DNA of 64,000 nt from Bacillus kwashiorkori (GTDB taxonomy: Bacteria; Bacillota; Bacilli; Bacillales; Caldibacillaceae): the NCBI RefSeq assembly GCF_001375515.1, contig NZ_CTDX01000016.1, forward strand, positions 248,001-312,000, given 5' to 3'. The notes beneath the pieces are model-generated. The model was given only the letters and a program-made list of their open reading frames with translations, was not told where the DNA came from and did not search any database. A program made the translations under genes and the position numbers. How positions within the stretch are numbered: the stretch's first letter is position 1; each line of letters starts with the position of its first letter. This document shows positions 46,477 through 57,699 of this stretch, in pieces.

Positions 46477-48840
46477 ATGATTGAAGCAAAATCACGTTGG
46501 GTTTTTCGAGAAACAAATGAAACAGTTGCAAATCAACTTGCTAAGCAGTTAAATATAACACCTCTAGTTGCGAAATTACTGGTAAATCGTGGAATTCAAA
46601 CAATGGAAGAAGCGCAAGACTTTTTATTTCCAAAAGAGCAACTGCATAATCCTTTTTTATTAAAAGATATGGATATTTGTGTGAAACGCATCAATGAAGC
46701 GGTTGAAAAAAAGGAAAAAATAATAGTCTATGGAGATTATGATGCCGACGGTGTTTCTAGTACAGTTGTGCTTTTACAAGCTTTAAAATCGTTAGGAGCA
46801 CATGCTGATTACTATATCCCTAATCGCTTTACAGAAGGATACGGCCCAAATGAAACGGCATTTCGAAACATTAAAGCAGCAGGTTATGATTTATTAATTA
46901 CCGTTGATAATGGAATAACTGGTATCCATGAGGCAAAAGTTGCGCAGGAAATCGGATTAGATTTAATTATTACTGATCACCATGAAATTGGTAGTGAGTT
47001 ACCAGAAGCAATTGCAATTATTCATCCGAAACGTCTAGATGGAAATTATCCTTTTAAAGAATTAGCTGGTGTCGGTGTTGCATATAAAGTGGCTTCTGCT
47101 TTGCTAGAAAAAGAACCAGAATATTTATTGCCATTTGTTGCCATCGGTACGATAGCCGACTTAGTACCTTTACACGGTGAAAACAGAGTTATTGTCAAAC
47201 GTGGATTAGAAAAAATGAAGGAATCAAAAAATCTAGGTTTACTAAGTTTAATTGCACGTACTAGTATTGGACAAAATGAAATAAATGAGGAGTCCATTGG
47301 TTTTTCTTTAGCTCCCCGCATAAATGCTCCTGGCAGGATGGATAGTGCTTGCATCTGTGTCCAGTTATTTTTAACCGATAGTAAGGAAGAAGCGGACGAG
47401 TTATCTAAAGAAATAGATTTAATGAACCAACAACGGCAAGAAATTGTCAATGATATTACATTAGAAGCAATCGAATTGGTAGAAAAGACAGAAATGCATC
47501 AAACAAATAAAGTACTTGTTATCGGAAAATCAAATTGGCATGCTGGAGTAATTGGAATTGTTGCTTCTCGTTTAGTAGACAAATATTACCGACCTGTCAT
47601 TGTTCTTACTTTTGATGAGGAAAAGGGGATAGCTAAAGGATCTGCACGAAGTATTCCTGGTTTTAACATATATGAAAATTTAAATTTATGTAAAGATTTT
47701 CTCCCGCATTTTGGTGGACATCCACTTGCTGCAGGTATGACATTGCTGTTAGAGAATGTTTCCATATTAAGGGAGCAGCTCAATGAACAAGCAGATGCGA
47801 TCATGAGTGAAGAAGATTTCGTTCCGATAACTGAGTTAGATGGAAAAGTAGCTCTCAGCGATATTACTGTTGAATCCGTTGAACAAATTCAACTACTTGC
47901 TCCTTTTGGAATGGGTAACCCAAAACCAAAATTGTTAATTGATCAAATTACGATACCCAACTTAAGAAAAGTTGGTGCCAATGCGAACCATTTAAAAATT
48001 TCCATGACTGATGGGGAAAATCATCTAGATGGAATTGCTTTCGATATGGGAGAATACGCGGATCATATATCAACACTATCCTCGGTATCTGTAATAGGTG
48101 AGCTAGCAATTAATGAGTGGAATAATATTCGTAAGCCCCAACTATTTATGAAAGATGTAGCTGTAAAAGAATGGCAATTATTTGACTTTCGTGGATCCAA
48201 ACAATTAGATAAAATGGTGGAGCTAATTCCAGAGAAAAATCGAAAAATTATCGTATTTCAAGAACAAACGATTACTAAATTAAATTTAGCTCCATTTCTT
48301 AAAGATATTCGTTTAATCCAAACAGTACAAGATGCCCTCGACTGTTCTTTAGATAATTGTCATATACTACTTGTTGATATGCCACCAAACGAGCAACTTT
48401 TGACTAGCTTAATCACTAAAGAACGCATTTCGAGAATTTATGCTCATTTTTATCAAGAAGAAACACAATTCTTTCGGACAAATCCAACCAGAGATCATTT
48501 TAAATGGTTCTATGCATTTCTATTAAAACAAGGTGTATTTGACCTGAACCGTTACGGCAAAGATTTAGCCAAACATCGTGGTTGGTCAAATAATACAATT
48601 GATTTTATGACAGAGGTGTTTTTTGAATTAGATTTTGTTACAATAAATAAGGGAATTATTTCTATTAAAAAAGATGTCCAAAAAAAGGATTTATCTGAAT
48701 CAAAAACTTTCAAAAAAAGACAAGAGCTAGTGCAATTAGAAAAAGATTTACTATTTTCTTCTTATCCCCAGTTAAAAACATGGTTTGATAGGTGGATGAA
48801 ATTGTCTAGTCTTGAGGAGGAAAAAGTATTATGGATTTAA
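46477..48840 (+). CDS. recJ: Single-stranded-DNA exonuclease RecJ
   Basis: 5'-3' exonuclease of recombination and mismatch repair. The 787-residue protein has the DHH-family metal motifs [14 protein letters not shown] and ITDHHE, the DHHA1 part with [20 protein letters not shown] and [11 protein letters not shown], an OB domain near 470-570, and the extra C-terminal domain of Bacillus RecJ. ATG 46477 lies 7-8 bases after GAGAGGTGG; ATG 46471 is too close to it. It overlaps apt by 10 bases. Confidence 0.95.
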   Translation: MIEAKSRWVFRETNETVANQLAKQLNITPLVAKLLVNRGIQTMEEAQDFLFPKEQLHNPFLLKDMDICVKRINEAVEKKEKIIVYGDYDADGVSSTVVLLQALKSLGAHADYYIPNRFTEGYGPNETAFRNIKAAGYDLLITVDNGITGIHEAKVAQEIGLDLIITDHHEIGSELPEAIAIIHPKRLDGNYPFKELAGVGVAYKVASALLEKEPEYLLPFVAIGTIADLVPLHGENRVIVKRGLEKMKESKNLGLLSLIARTSIGQNEINEESIGFSLAPRINAPGRMDSACICVQLFLTDSKEEADELSKEIDLMNQQRQEIVNDITLEAIELVEKTEMHQTNKVLVIGKSNWHAGVIGIVASRLVDKYYRPVIVLTFDEEKGIAKGSARSIPGFNIYENLNLCKDFLPHFGGHPLAAGMTLLLENVSILREQLNEQADAIMSEEDFVPITELDGKVALSDITVESVEQIQLLAPFGMGNPKPKLLIDQITIPNLRKVGANANHLKISMTDGENHLDGIAFDMGEYADHISTLSSVSVIGELAINEWNNIRKPQLFMKDVAVKEWQLFDFRGSKQLDKMVELIPEKNRKIIVFQEQTITKLNLAPFLKDIRLIQTVQDALDCSLDNCHILLVDMPPNEQLLTSLITKERISRIYAHFYQEETQFFRTNPTRDHFKWFYAFLLKQGVFDLNRYGKDLAKHRGWSNNTIDFMTEVFFELDFVTINKGIISIKKDVQKKDLSESKTFKKRQELVQLEKDLLFSSYPQLKTWFDRWMKLSSLEEEKVLWI

Positions 48841-49343
48841 AAGAATATGTCGCTATCGTACAAGATTGGCCAAAGCCAGGTATTAAATTTAAAGATATTA
48901 CACCATTAATGAGTAATGGTGAAGCTTTCAAATATGCGACAGATCAAATCGTTCAATACGCGAAAGAAAAAGAAATTGATATTATTGTTGGTCCAGAAGC
49001 GCGCGGTTTTATTATTGGTTGTCCAGTAGCTTACTCATTAGGAGTTGGCTTTGCACCAGTCCGGAAAGAAGGAAAACTTCCCCGTGAAACGATAAAGGTC
49101 GAATATGGTCTAGAATATGGAAAAGATATTCTCACCATTCATAAAGATGCCATTAATCCAGGGCAAAGAGTATTAATAGTGGATGACTTGCTCGCAACAG
49201 GTGGTACTACAGAAGCAACAGTCAAATTAGTGGAACAACTTGGTGGCGTTGTAGCGGGTTTGGCGTTTATCATTGAATTGGGTTATTTAAACGGCAGAGA
49301 GAAATTAAAAGGCTACGATATTTGCACATTAATGCAATATTAA
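48831..49343 (+). CDS. apt: Adenine phosphoribosyltransferase
   Basis: Salvages adenine to AMP using PRPP. The 170-residue protein has the start [20 protein letters not shown], the [13 protein letters not shown] segment and the PRPP-binding loop [14 protein letters not shown]. Its ATG lies inside the end of recJ, after a GAGGAGGAAA site, so it is coupled to recJ. It is followed by rel after a terminator, as in B. subtilis. Confidence 0.98.
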   Translation: MDLKEYVAIVQDWPKPGIKFKDITPLMSNGEAFKYATDQIVQYAKEKEIDIIVGPEARGFIIGCPVAYSLGVGFAPVRKEGKLPRETIKVEYGLEYGKDILTIHKDAINPGQRVLIVDDLLATGGTTEATVKLVEQLGGVVAGLAFIIELGYLNGREKLKGYDICTLMQY

Positions 49344-49736
49344 AAAAGTTATTTTATAGCTTGGCATTTATTGCCAAGCTATTCATTTTTTCATTTGAGT
49401 GATACCAACTTTACAATTCGACAATTTTTTTTCATAATAAATACAATTCAATTATGCAAATGTACGTTTTTATAGTATATTAAAGTTATCCAATATTCGC
49501 ACTGAATGAATAGACGCTAGACTTCTACGTGTAGTCTTTTTTAAAATTGAGAGATTTGTTTGCTTAAGACTTAAGAAACAATAGTTGTCCTAATAGTCAT
49601 TATTTATTTTCCCCTAGTGTGAACGGATGTACGGTCTTCTTTATTTTTTAAAATTTTTTCACTTATCGATAAATGAATCGTTAACTTATATTTTTGGTAT
49701 TCTTTTTATTTATAGCTTTATACAAAAGGTGATTAT
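49344..49736. other. apt-rel intergenic region
   Basis: About 390 bases with the apt terminator at the start. A weak hairpin, AGACT/AGTCT followed by TTTTTT, occurs near 49516-49541. No promoter with good spacing was identified for rel, and no gene. Confidence 0.45.
49356..49390 (+). terminator. Terminator after apt
   Basis: ATAGCTTGGCA and TGCCAAGCTAT form a perfect 11-base stem, followed by TCATTTTTTC. Confidence 0.85.
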
Positions 49737-51926
49737 ATGACAACCGACCAAATATTATCCATCAATGAAGTAATGGGAAAAATATCAGGCTACTTAAATG
49801 AAGAACATGTTGCATTCGTAAAGAAAGCTTACGAATTTGCTTGTGTTTCTCATAAAAATCAGTTTCGAAAATCAGGTGAACCATATATTATTCATCCGAT
49901 TCAAGTAGCGGGAATTTTAGCGGATTTAAAAATGGATCCTGCCACACTGGCTGCCGGCTTTTTGCACGATGTTGTAGAAGATACCGCCGTTACATTAGAG
50001 CAAATTCAAACGGAATTCGGTGAAGAAGTAGCAATGCTTGTGGATGGTGTTACGAAGTTAGGTAAAATTAAATATAAATCGAAACAAGAACAGCAAGCGG
50101 AAAACCATCGGAAAATGTTTGTAGCGATGGCAAAAGATATGAGAGTGATTCTTATAAAGTTTTCTGACCGATTGCATAATATGCGGACGTTAAAACACTT
50201 ACCCGAAGATAAACAACGCCGAATTGCTAATGAAACACTGGAAATATTTGCCCCACTCGCACACCGTCTTGGGATTTCAAAAATTAAATGGGAACTAGAA
50301 GATACTGCTCTACGCTACTTAAATCCTCAACAATATTACCGAATCGTTAACTTAATGAAACGGAAACGAGCAGAAAGAGAACAATATATCGAGGCGGTAA
50401 TGGATGAGGTAAATAATCGTCTTCAAGAAGTGAATATAAAAGCAGAACTAACAGGCCGTCCAAAACATATTTATAGTATTTATCGAAAAATGGTCCATCA
50501 AAATAAACAGTTTAACGAAATATATGATTTATTGGCTGTAAGGATTATCGTAAACAGTATAAAAGATTGTTATGCAGTATTAGGGATTATCCACACTTGT
50601 TGGAAACCGATGCCTGGACGGTTTAAAGATTATATTGCAATGCCAAAACAAAATTTATATCAATCATTGCATACGACCGTGATTGGACCTAAAGGGGAAC
50701 CGTTAGAAGTACAAATCCGAACGTTAGAGATGCATCAAATTGCAGAATTCGGTATCGCAGCACACTGGGCATATAAAGAAGGAAAAAAGACCGATCACGT
50801 TGATACGTTTGAGAAAAAGCTAACTTGGTTCCGGGAAATATTGGAATTTCAAAATGAATCCGCTAATGCACAAGAATTTATGGAGTCATTAAAGATGGAC
50901 TTGTTCTCTGATATGGTATATTGTTTCACCCCTAAAGGTGACGTGATAGAGCTACCGTCAGGGTCCGTTCCAATTGATTTTTCCTACCGAATTCACTCGG
51001 AAATTGGCAATAAGACCATTGGTGCGAAAGTAAATAATAAAATGGTACCACTTGACTATAAGTTAAAAACCGGTGATATTGTAGAAATTTTAACATCTAA
51101 ACATTCGTACGGACCTAGTCGTGACTGGTTAAAATTAGCGCAAACTTCCCAGGCAAGAAATAAAATTAAACAATTCTTTAAGAAACAATTGAAAGAAGAA
51201 AATATTGTTAAAGGTAAAGAGTTAATTGAAAAGGAAATCCGTGCCCTTGACTTTGAATTAAAAGATGTGTTAACTGCAGAAAATATCCGTCGCGTTGCGG
51301 AAAAGTTTAACTTTGCCAATGAAGAGGATATGTATGCAGCTGTCGGCTATAGCGGAATAACAGCTGCACAAGTTGCCAATCGTTTAACAGATAAACTGCG
51401 CAAACAAAAAGAAAGAGACGAACCAACTATTTTAAAAGAAGTTAATGAATTGCGGCCGATTGAGTCTCCAAGACGGAAAGATACTGGGGTTCGTGTGAAA
51501 GGGATTGATAATTTATTAATTCGCCTATCCAAATGTTGTAATCCAATTCCAGGAGATGAAATAGTCGGTTTTATCACAAAAGGAAGAGGGATTTCCGTTC
51601 ACCGAAGCGACTGTCCAAATATTAATGTGGAGGATCGCGATCGATTAATTGACGTAGAATGGGAAGGTTATTCCAGCAACCGGAAAGAATATAACGTAGA
51701 CTTAGAAGTAAGTGGATTTGACCGTCGAGGCTTGTTAAATGAAGTGTTGCAAGCAGTTAACGAAACAAAAACGAATATTACCGCTGTTACAGGGAAAACG
51801 GATCGGAGCAAAATGGCAACGATATTAATCACTATTTCTATTCAAAATGTTGCTCATTTACAAAAGGTAGTAGACAGGATTAAACAAATTCCTGATATTT
51901 ATGCGGTGCGAAGAGTGTTAAATTAA
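49737..51926 (+). CDS. relA: Bifunctional (p)ppGpp synthetase/hydrolase Rel
   Basis: Central stringent-response enzyme. The 729-residue protein carries the HD hydrolase domain with the active motif FLHDVVEDT, the synthetase domain with the RFKD signature typical of bifunctional enzymes ([19 protein letters not shown]), a TGS domain near 390-450 ([19 protein letters not shown]), a zinc-finger-type CCNPIPGD region and a C-terminal ACT domain (about 655-729). Both catalytic sites look intact. Start ATG follows AAAAGGTGA. dtd follows after 15 bases. Confidence 0.97.
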   Translation: MTTDQILSINEVMGKISGYLNEEHVAFVKKAYEFACVSHKNQFRKSGEPYIIHPIQVAGILADLKMDPATLAAGFLHDVVEDTAVTLEQIQTEFGEEVAMLVDGVTKLGKIKYKSKQEQQAENHRKMFVAMAKDMRVILIKFSDRLHNMRTLKHLPEDKQRRIANETLEIFAPLAHRLGISKIKWELEDTALRYLNPQQYYRIVNLMKRKRAEREQYIEAVMDEVNNRLQEVNIKAELTGRPKHIYSIYRKMVHQNKQFNEIYDLLAVRIIVNSIKDCYAVLGIIHTCWKPMPGRFKDYIAMPKQNLYQSLHTTVIGPKGEPLEVQIRTLEMHQIAEFGIAAHWAYKEGKKTDHVDTFEKKLTWFREILEFQNESANAQEFMESLKMDLFSDMVYCFTPKGDVIELPSGSVPIDFSYRIHSEIGNKTIGAKVNNKMVPLDYKLKTGDIVEILTSKHSYGPSRDWLKLAQTSQARNKIKQFFKKQLKEENIVKGKELIEKEIRALDFELKDVLTAENIRRVAEKFNFANEEDMYAAVGYSGITAAQVANRLTDKLRKQKERDEPTILKEVNELRPIESPRRKDTGVRVKGIDNLLIRLSKCCNPIPGDEIVGFITKGRGISVHRSDCPNINVEDRDRLIDVEWEGYSSNRKEYNVDLEVSGFDRRGLLNEVLQAVNETKTNITAVTGKTDRSKMATILITISIQNVAHLQKVVDRIKQIPDIYAVRRVLN

Positions 51927-51941
51927 CTAGAGGAGAAGACA

Positions 51942-52388
51942 ATGAGAATAGTTTTACAAAGAACGAAAGAAGCAAGTGTAACAGTCGATAATGAAATTGT
52001 AGGTAAAATCCGTAAAGGGTTCGTTTTATTAATTGGTGTAACTCATGAAGATACAGAAAAAGATGCAAGTTATTTAGCAGATAAAATAGCTGGACTGCGA
52101 ATTTTCGAAGATGATAATGAAAAAATGAACTTATCATTAATGGATGTAGGTGGGGCTATACTTTCTATATCTCAATTTACTTTATATGGTGACACGAGAA
52201 AAGGTAGAAGACCAAACTTTATTAATGCTGCCAAGCCGGAGCAAGCAGAAAAATTATATGAATTTTTTAATGCATTATTGCGTGATAAAGATATTCAAGT
52301 CGAGACCGGTGTTTTTGGAGCGATGATGGATGTTCAGTTAATCAATGACGGACCGGTAACGATTATTCTTGATAGTAAAGAGAAATAA
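51942..52388 (+). CDS. dtd: D-aminoacyl-tRNA deacylase
   Basis: Hydrolyses D-amino acids wrongly attached to tRNA. The 148-residue protein opens with [18 protein letters not shown] and has the active-site motif SISQFTLYG and the cross-subunit [15 protein letters not shown] with its Gly-cisPro type NDGPVT. AGAGGAGA lies upstream. It shares the rel transcript, and a very stable terminator follows. Confidence 0.97.
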   Translation: MRIVLQRTKEASVTVDNEIVGKIRKGFVLLIGVTHEDTEKDASYLADKIAGLRIFEDDNEKMNLSLMDVGGAILSISQFTLYGDTRKGRRPNFINAAKPEQAEKLYEFFNALLRDKDIQVETGVFGAMMDVQLINDGPVTIILDSKEK

Positions 52389-52400
52389 TAAAATTAATTT

Positions 52401-52450
52401 AAACAGTCTATAAAATTTTCTAGCAGTGGAAATTTTATAGACTGTTTTTC
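52401..52450 (+). terminator. Terminator after dtd
   Basis: AACAGTCTATAAAATTTTC pairs perfectly with GAAATTTTATAGACTGTT, followed by TTTC. Confidence 0.92.
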
Positions 52451-52537
52451 TTTTATAAGTGATAATTCGATTCAAGTAAGGGAAAGCTAATTAAAGAGAA
52501 TGTAACGATTAGAATTAGCTAAGGAAGGATGAATATA

Positions 52538-52714
52538 ATGCGCGCAAGTGATAAAAGTCAACAAACGAATCGGCTTGGCAACCAATTATATGGTGTTAAT
52601 CTCCATGATTTTCTGGAAAAATACGATAATAATTCTATGATTGAATTAGCAAGTGAATTTGGTTTATCTTTAGGTGACGTGCGAAAACTAAAAAAACAGT
52701 TGGAAAAAAACTAA
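52538..52714 (+). CDS. Small conserved protein, YrzK-like
   Basis: A 58-residue protein, MRASDKSQQTNRLGNQLYG at the start and DVRKLKKQLEKN at the end. The second half (IELASEFGLSLGDVRKLKKQL) looks like a small helix-turn-helix-type unit. The strong AAGGAAGGA site lies 9 bases before ATG 52538 and touches ATG 52529, so the former is chosen. A gene of this size (yrzK) occurs at the same place before hisS in B. subtilis; I infer orthology from place and size. Function unknown. Confidence 0.7.
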   Translation: MRASDKSQQTNRLGNQLYGVNLHDFLEKYDNNSMIELASEFGLSLGDVRKLKKQLEKN

Positions 52715-52748
52715 AGAAGAAAACTTGTGAAAAAGTCTAATATAACGC

Positions 52749-52777
52749 TTGACAATTGTGAAAATCTCTCATATCAT
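52749..52777 (+). promoter_or_regulatory. SigA promoter of the hisS-aspS T-box transcript
   Basis: TTGACA (52749-52754) and TATCAT (52772-52777) are 17 bases apart, about 25 bases before the first paired element of the T-box. Confidence 0.82.
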
Positions 52778-52799
52778 AAGATAATTAATATACATATAT

Positions 52800-53138
52800 T
52801 TTAATCCGTTGAAGGAGAAAAGTAATTTTGCCCCACATGGAAAGAGAGGGAGTGTCTAAGGCTGTGAGCATTCCTCCATGATGACGAAATGAAAGACACT
52901 CCCGAGGATGATCTCTGAACGGGATTTAACTTAACTATTCATGTTTCCTTATTAAGAGATTACGTTAACAGGCGTTAACTGTGGAAGTGGAAAGATTTTT
53001 TTAAAGTAGAGTTAGTTTCAAGCTTATTTCAGAAAGCATAGCATGTTTCCTTACTTTACATTAAATCTTTCAAAAAGGGTGGCACCGCGAGCAATACCTC
53101 GTCCCTTGTGATAATGACAAGGAACGGGGTTTTTTTAT
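52800..53138 (+). promoter_or_regulatory. T-box riboswitch controlling hisS-aspS
   Basis: tRNA-sensing leader. The base of Stem I pairs CCGTT (52806-52810) with AACGG (52918-52922), with a k-turn-type GGAGAAAAGTA on the 5' side. In the specifier loop, GAAA (52891-52894) is followed by GACAC, which reads GAC (Asp) at 52895-52897 and, shifted by two, CAC (His) at 52897-52899. The T-box core AGGGTGGCACCGCG lies at 53076-53089. The terminator pairs CCTCGTCCCTTGT (53097-53109) with ACAAGGAACGGGG (53117-53129) and ends in a T run to 53137. Uncharged tRNA should stabilise the antiterminator and switch on both synthetases. Confidence 0.93.
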
Positions 53139-53195
53139 ACATAAAAAAATTACCATATATTGTTAAATTATTCTTTAGTTGGAGGGAACTTAACA

Positions 53196-54479
53196 ATGAA
53201 AGTGCAAATCCCAAGAGGGACACAAGATATCTTGCCAAAACAAGTGAAGTTATGGCAAATAATTGAAGAAAAGGCGCGGGAAATTTGTCAAAACTACCGC
53301 TATGAGGAAATTCGTACCCCGATGTTTGAACATACGGAAATTTTTACTAGAGGAGTCGGCGATACGACTGATATCGTTCAAAAGGAAATGTACACCTTTT
53401 TGGATCGTGGAGACCGTGAATTAACACTACGACCAGAAGGCACAGCGCCAGTTGTCCGCTCTTTCGTAGAAAACAAATTGTTTGGTGATCCTAATCAGCC
53501 AACAAAATTGTACTACTTAGGCCCGATGTTTCGTTATGAACGACCACAATCAGGCCGTTATCGACAATTTGTTCAGTTTGGTGTAGAAGCACTTGGCAGC
53601 AAAAATCCGGCAATTGATGCAGAAGTGATCGCCCTTGCCATAGAGTTATATTCGCAATTAGGATTAAAAAATTTAAAACTAGTTATTAATAGTCTCGGTG
53701 ATAAAGAAAGCCGAATGCGTCATCGCGAAGCACTGATCAATCATTTTAAACCGAAAATTGGAGAATTTTGCTCTGATTGCCAAAGCCGCCTAGAAAAAAA
53801 CCCGCTCCGTATTTTAGATTGTAAAGTGGATCGCGATCACGAATTAATGAGCAATGCCCCATCCATTTTAAATTACTTGAATGATGAATCGAAGCAATAT
53901 TTTGATAAGGTATGTCATTACTTAGATTTACTAAATATTAACTATGAAGTAGACGCTACATTAGTTCGTGGTCTTGACTATTACAACCATACTACATTTG
54001 AAATTATGAGTAATGCGGAAGGGTTTGGTGCAATAACCACTTTATGTGGTGGTGGTCGTTATAACGGTCTCGTTGAGGAATTTGGTGGACCGGAAACACC
54101 AGGGATCGGTTTTGCATTAAGTATTGAACGATTAATTTCTGCTTTAGAAGCGGAAGCAATCACGATTGAACAAGAGGATACACTTGATCTGTTCGTCATT
54201 GCCTTAGGTGAAGTAGCTGAAGATTTTTCAGTAAAATTGTTGTATGAATTGAGGAAACAGCAAATTCGAGCAGACCGTGATTATATGGATAGAAAAATTA
54301 AAGCGCAATTAAAAGCGGCTAATCGGTATAATGCAAAATATGTAGTCATTATCGGTGATGATGAAATGAACAATGGAAAAGCAATGCTAAAAGAAATGGC
54401 TACAGGTGAACAGACGGAAGTAAATCTCGATACGTTTGTGGCGAATTTTAAACAGAGAGTAACTTCAAGGGAGGAATAA
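53196..54479 (+). CDS. hisS: Histidine-tRNA ligase
   Basis: Class II synthetase charging tRNA-His, 427 residues. It begins [12 protein letters not shown], and has motif 2 [15 protein letters not shown], the His-A motif [14 protein letters not shown] and motif 3 [11 protein letters not shown]. The C-terminal anticodon-binding domain covers about 330-425. ATG 53196 follows GGAGGGAA; the longer frame from 53160 starts within the leader and is rejected. aspS follows after 2 bases, so the T-box controls both. Confidence 0.98.
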   Translation: MKVQIPRGTQDILPKQVKLWQIIEEKAREICQNYRYEEIRTPMFEHTEIFTRGVGDTTDIVQKEMYTFLDRGDRELTLRPEGTAPVVRSFVENKLFGDPNQPTKLYYLGPMFRYERPQSGRYRQFVQFGVEALGSKNPAIDAEVIALAIELYSQLGLKNLKLVINSLGDKESRMRHREALINHFKPKIGEFCSDCQSRLEKNPLRILDCKVDRDHELMSNAPSILNYLNDESKQYFDKVCHYLDLLNINYEVDATLVRGLDYYNHTTFEIMSNAEGFGAITTLCGGGRYNGLVEEFGGPETPGIGFALSIERLISALEAEAITIEQEDTLDLFVIALGEVAEDFSVKLLYELRKQQIRADRDYMDRKIKAQLKAANRYNAKYVVIIGDDEMNNGKAMLKEMATGEQTEVNLDTFVANFKQRVTSREE

Positions 54480-54481
54480 CA

Positions 54482-56254
54482 ATGACTAGTCGTACTCATT
54501 ATTGTGGAGAATTAAATGAGCATCATGTAGGCGAACCTGTTACTTTGAAAGGTTGGGTGCAAAAGCGGCGCGATCTCGGCGGGCTAATTTTTATTGATTT
54601 AAGAGACCGTTCGGGAATTGTTCAAGTTGTTTTTAATCCCGACGTGTCAAAGGATGCATTAAGTATTGCTAATACTATTCGTAATGAATTCGTACTGGAA
54701 ATAAAGGGTAAAGTTGTAACTCGGGCAGAAGGAACAGAAAATAGTAAATTAAAAACTGGTAAAATAGAAATACATTGCGAGGAAGTTAACATTTTAAACG
54801 AAGCGAAAACCCCGCCTTTTGTTATTGCTAATGATACCGATGTGTCAGAGGAAATTCGTTTGAAATACCGTTATTTAGATTTACGGCGCCCAGCAATGTT
54901 TGAAACGCTTAAATTACGTCATCAAACAGTGAAAGCGATTCGTGACTTTTTGGATAATGAAGGGTTTATCGAAGTAGAAACACCAATTCTTACGAAAAGT
55001 ACCCCTGAAGGTGCACGGGATTATTTAGTACCTAGTCGCGTTCATCCAGGTGAATTTTATGCATTGCCACAGTCACCACAAATCTTTAAACAACTATTGA
55101 TGGTGGCGAACTTTGATCGATATTATCAAGTTGCGCGTTGTTTCCGCGATGAAGATTTACGGGCAGACCGTCAACCAGAATTTACCCAAATCGATATTGA
55201 GACAAGCTTTTTAGATCGGGAAGAAATAATTTCCGTCATCGAAAGACTGATGCAGCAAGTTGTTCAAAAGGTGAAGGGACTACAAGTTACAATTCCGTTT
55301 CCACGGTTAACATATGATGAAGCGATGGAAAGATTTGGTTCGGACAAACCAGATACGAGATTTGGCATGGAGTTAATAGATGTTTCGGATATTGTTAATG
55401 ATTGCAGTTTTAAAGTGTTTGCGAGTGCAGTAACTTCCGGTGGCCAAGTGAAGGCACTTAATGTGAAAGGTGCTGGGGAGGTTTATTCTCGTAAAGACAT
55501 TGACAGCCTGACAGAATTTGTTAGTCGTTATGGAGCAAAAGGATTAGCTTGGATGAAGGTAACTGAAGCAGGATTAACTGGACCAATCGCTAAGTTTTTC
55601 ACAAATGATAAAGGGAATGAAATAATGAAAGTAACCGATGCAGCAGCGGGAGATTTACTATTATTTGTTGCTGACAAGAAACAAGTTGTTGCTGATGCGC
55701 TAGGTGCTTTACGGATAAAACTTGGTAAAGACTTACAATTGATTGATGAAAGTAAATTTAATTTCCTTTGGGTGACTGATTGGCCTTTATTAGAATATGA
55801 CGAAGAAGAACAACGTTATTTTGCAGCCCACCATCCTTTTACAATGCCAGTTCGAGAAGATATACCGTTATTGGAAACCGCACCTGATAAAGTGCGTGCA
55901 CAAGCTTATGATATCGTCTTAAACGGTTATGAAATTGGTGGAGGTTCCTTGCGAATTTATGAACGTGACATTCAAGAGCAGATGTTTAAAGTGCTTGGCT
56001 TTTCTAAAGAAGAAGCACAGGAACAATTTGGCTTCTTAATGGAAGCATTTGAATATGGAACGCCGCCACATGGTGGGATAGCACTCGGTTTTGACCGTTT
56101 CGTTATGCTACTAGCTGGAAGAACTAATTTGCGTGAAACGATTGCATTTCCAAAGACAGCAAGTGCAAGTGATCCGATGACGGATGCACCGAGTTCCGTA
56201 AGTGACATGCAATTGGCAGAATTAAAATTAGCTATTGCTAAAGAAGAAAAATAA
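54482..56254 (+). CDS. aspS: Aspartate-tRNA ligase
   Basis: Class II synthetase of the bacterial type, 590 residues. The N-terminal OB anticodon domain shows [22 protein letters not shown]. Motif 2 is [18 protein letters not shown], the GAD insertion lies around 310-420, and motif 3 is [26 protein letters not shown] lies just upstream of ATG 54482. Whether it is discriminating or also charges tRNA-Asn cannot be told from this window. Confidence 0.98.
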   Translation: MTSRTHYCGELNEHHVGEPVTLKGWVQKRRDLGGLIFIDLRDRSGIVQVVFNPDVSKDALSIANTIRNEFVLEIKGKVVTRAEGTENSKLKTGKIEIHCEEVNILNEAKTPPFVIANDTDVSEEIRLKYRYLDLRRPAMFETLKLRHQTVKAIRDFLDNEGFIEVETPILTKSTPEGARDYLVPSRVHPGEFYALPQSPQIFKQLLMVANFDRYYQVARCFRDEDLRADRQPEFTQIDIETSFLDREEIISVIERLMQQVVQKVKGLQVTIPFPRLTYDEAMERFGSDKPDTRFGMELIDVSDIVNDCSFKVFASAVTSGGQVKALNVKGAGEVYSRKDIDSLTEFVSRYGAKGLAWMKVTEAGLTGPIAKFFTNDKGNEIMKVTDAAAGDLLLFVADKKQVVADALGALRIKLGKDLQLIDESKFNFLWVTDWPLLEYDEEEQRYFAAHHPFTMPVREDIPLLETAPDKVRAQAYDIVLNGYEIGGGSLRIYERDIQEQMFKVLGFSKEEAQEQFGFLMEAFEYGTPPHGGIALGFDRFVMLLAGRTNLRETIAFPKTASASDPMTDAPSSVSDMQLAELKLAIAKEEK

Positions 56255-56360
56255 TGATTTGGATTCGAGTAGAAATTTTGCCATCATTCCTTTCCATCTT
56301 GTAAGATAAATAGTGGTGTATAATGCCTGATCTGTAGAAAAAAATGGTACTTGCCAGTTC
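56255..56360. other. aspS-6S RNA spacer
   Basis: About 100 bases after aspS without a clear terminator or gene. With the 6S RNA and its downstream hairpin it makes up the 478-bp gap before tcdA. Confidence 0.4.
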
Positions 56361-56390
56361 TTGAAAAACTAATATTAATTATGGTATGAT
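56361..56390 (+). promoter_or_regulatory. SigA promoter of 6S RNA
   Basis: TTGAAA (56361-56366) and an extended -10, TGGTATGAT (56382-56390), with 18 bases between. It lies about 10 bases before the expected 5' end of the RNA. Confidence 0.8.
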
Positions 56391-56399
56391 GATTTTAGT

Positions 56400-56592
56400 A
56401 AAGAGAGTCCTGATGTGACCGTTAGTTCAACCGAAGTTTTGACCGAACATCATTGCCAAGGGAGTCAAAAGTTTCTAAGGTAGCGTAAATGCCTCCTCTG
56501 AGTGGACTTACAAAACTTAGAACATGACACCCACCTGCTTATTGCGGGTTCAAAACAAGGCAATAACGACGGCGCGATTGGGACCTCTTTTT
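56400..56592 (+). ncRNA. ssrSA: 6S RNA (BsrA/SsrSA type)
   Basis: Regulatory RNA that mimics an open promoter and sequesters SigA-RNA polymerase. The closing stem pairs AAAGAGAGTCC (56400-56410) with GGACCTCTTTT (56581-56591). The 5' part GTCCTGATGTGACC and the central GGGTTCAAAACAAGGCAA phrase match B. subtilis 6S-1 as I recall it. The location between aspS and tcdA (yrvM) is also the same. Length about 193 bases fits the class. Confidence 0.9.
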
Positions 56593-56640
56593 TCAAGTTC
56601 TCACTATCTAAAAAGGTGAAGGATGAATTTAAACAGTAAG

Positions 56641-56672
56641 TAAAGGTTTCCGTATTGTGGACCTTTTTTTTA
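56641..56672 (+). terminator. Hairpin terminator downstream of 6S RNA
   Basis: AAAGGTTTCC and GGACCTTT pair across a short loop and are followed by a T run. It lies about 50 bases beyond the mature 3' end of 6S RNA, so it may end a longer precursor. Confidence 0.75.
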
Positions 56673-56732
56673 TGGAAAAAATTTCTCATTCTTTATAATA
56701 GATTCCTATTCTTATAGTAAAGGTGTGGGTAG

Positions 56733-57491
56733 ATGTTACATCAATTTTCACGTAATGAATTAGCGATTGGCCAAGAAGGCTTAAAAATATTAAAACATTC
56801 TACGGTATTAGTACTAGGTATTGGTGGTGTAGGCTCTTTTACTGCTGAAGCTTTAGCAAGATCTGGAATTGGAAGAATCATTTTAGTTGATCGAGATGTT
56901 GTAGACATCACAAATATCAATCGCCAGCTGATCGCCTTATTATCGACAGTAGGCAGACCTAAAGTTGATGTTATGTTGGAACGAATTCATGATATAAATC
57001 CAGAGTGTGACGTAATCCCGTTAAAAATGTTTTATACGGAAGAAACATATGAACAAATATTTCAGTATCCAATTGATTTTATCGTTGATGCATCTGATAC
57101 AATTATTTATAAAGTTCATTTAATGAAAGAAGCATTAAAGCGAAATATTCCTATCATTTCTTGCATGGGTGCTGCTAATAAAATGGACCCAACCCGATTC
57201 CAAATTACGGATATTTCAAAAACTCACACAGATCCTATTGCCCGGGTAATTCGTCAAAAATTAAAACGGGATGGGATAAAAAAAGGTATTCCGGTAGTAT
57301 TTTCTGATGAAAGTCCCATTGTGATTAGGGAAGATGTGAAACAGACGGTCGGTAATCAAAATTCTACTATTCGGAAGGCACAAATGCCACCTTCTTCTAA
57401 TGCATTTGTCCCATCTGTCGCAGGTTTGATTATGGCATCATACGTTGTGACAGAACTACTAAAATCTATTTCTATCGAAAGAGTTCAATAA
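56733..57491 (+). CDS. tcdA: tRNA threonylcarbamoyladenosine dehydratase
   Basis: E1-like enzyme that cyclises t6A to ct6A at position 37 of ANN-decoding tRNAs. The 252-residue protein has the nucleotide-binding GIGGVGSFTAEALARSGIG, the DRDVVDITNINRQ motif and DASDTIIYK. It lies directly after 6S RNA (B. subtilis yrvM). AAAGGTGTGGG precedes ATG 56733. A terminator follows. Confidence 0.95.
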   Translation: MLHQFSRNELAIGQEGLKILKHSTVLVLGIGGVGSFTAEALARSGIGRIILVDRDVVDITNINRQLIALLSTVGRPKVDVMLERIHDINPECDVIPLKMFYTEETYEQIFQYPIDFIVDASDTIIYKVHLMKEALKRNIPIISCMGAANKMDPTRFQITDISKTHTDPIARVIRQKLKRDGIKKGIPVVFSDESPIVIREDVKQTVGNQNSTIRKAQMPPSSNAFVPSVAGLIMASYVVTELLKSISIERVQ

Positions 57492-57505
57492 TAATGACAA
57501 CGACG

Positions 57506-57537
57506 GGATTGCCAAATGGGTCAATCCTGCTTTTTTA
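57506..57537 (+). terminator. Terminator after tcdA
   Basis: GGATTG and CAATCC stem around a 10-base loop, followed by TGCTTTTTTATT. Confidence 0.75.
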
Positions 57538-57636
57538 TTCTGATTTAAGTTTCCCTCTATCCTGCGGTAAAAACAGGTCAGTAAAACGTTAAATTTTGGT
57601 ATAGTAAATATATGCAAACAAAACTAGGGTGAAAGT

Positions 57637-57671
57637 CTCCCACTGCTTTAAGTGTTAAAGTGACAGGGAGG
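57637..57671 (+). promoter_or_regulatory. Possible leader hairpin upstream of rarA
   Basis: CTCCC at 57637-57641 can pair with GGGAG at 57666-57670, with further partial pairing (CACT/AGTG) inside. The pairing would hide a GGGAGG ribosome-site-like sequence directly before ATG 57673. Function unproven. Confidence 0.35.
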
Positions 57672-57699
57672 AATGAGAACCTTATTGGAGGGTAAGTCT

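Noticed and set aside
49516..49541. Terminator-like hairpin before rel
   Set aside because: The stem is only five base pairs (AGACT/AGTCT); its T run is good but the hairpin is too weak to claim.
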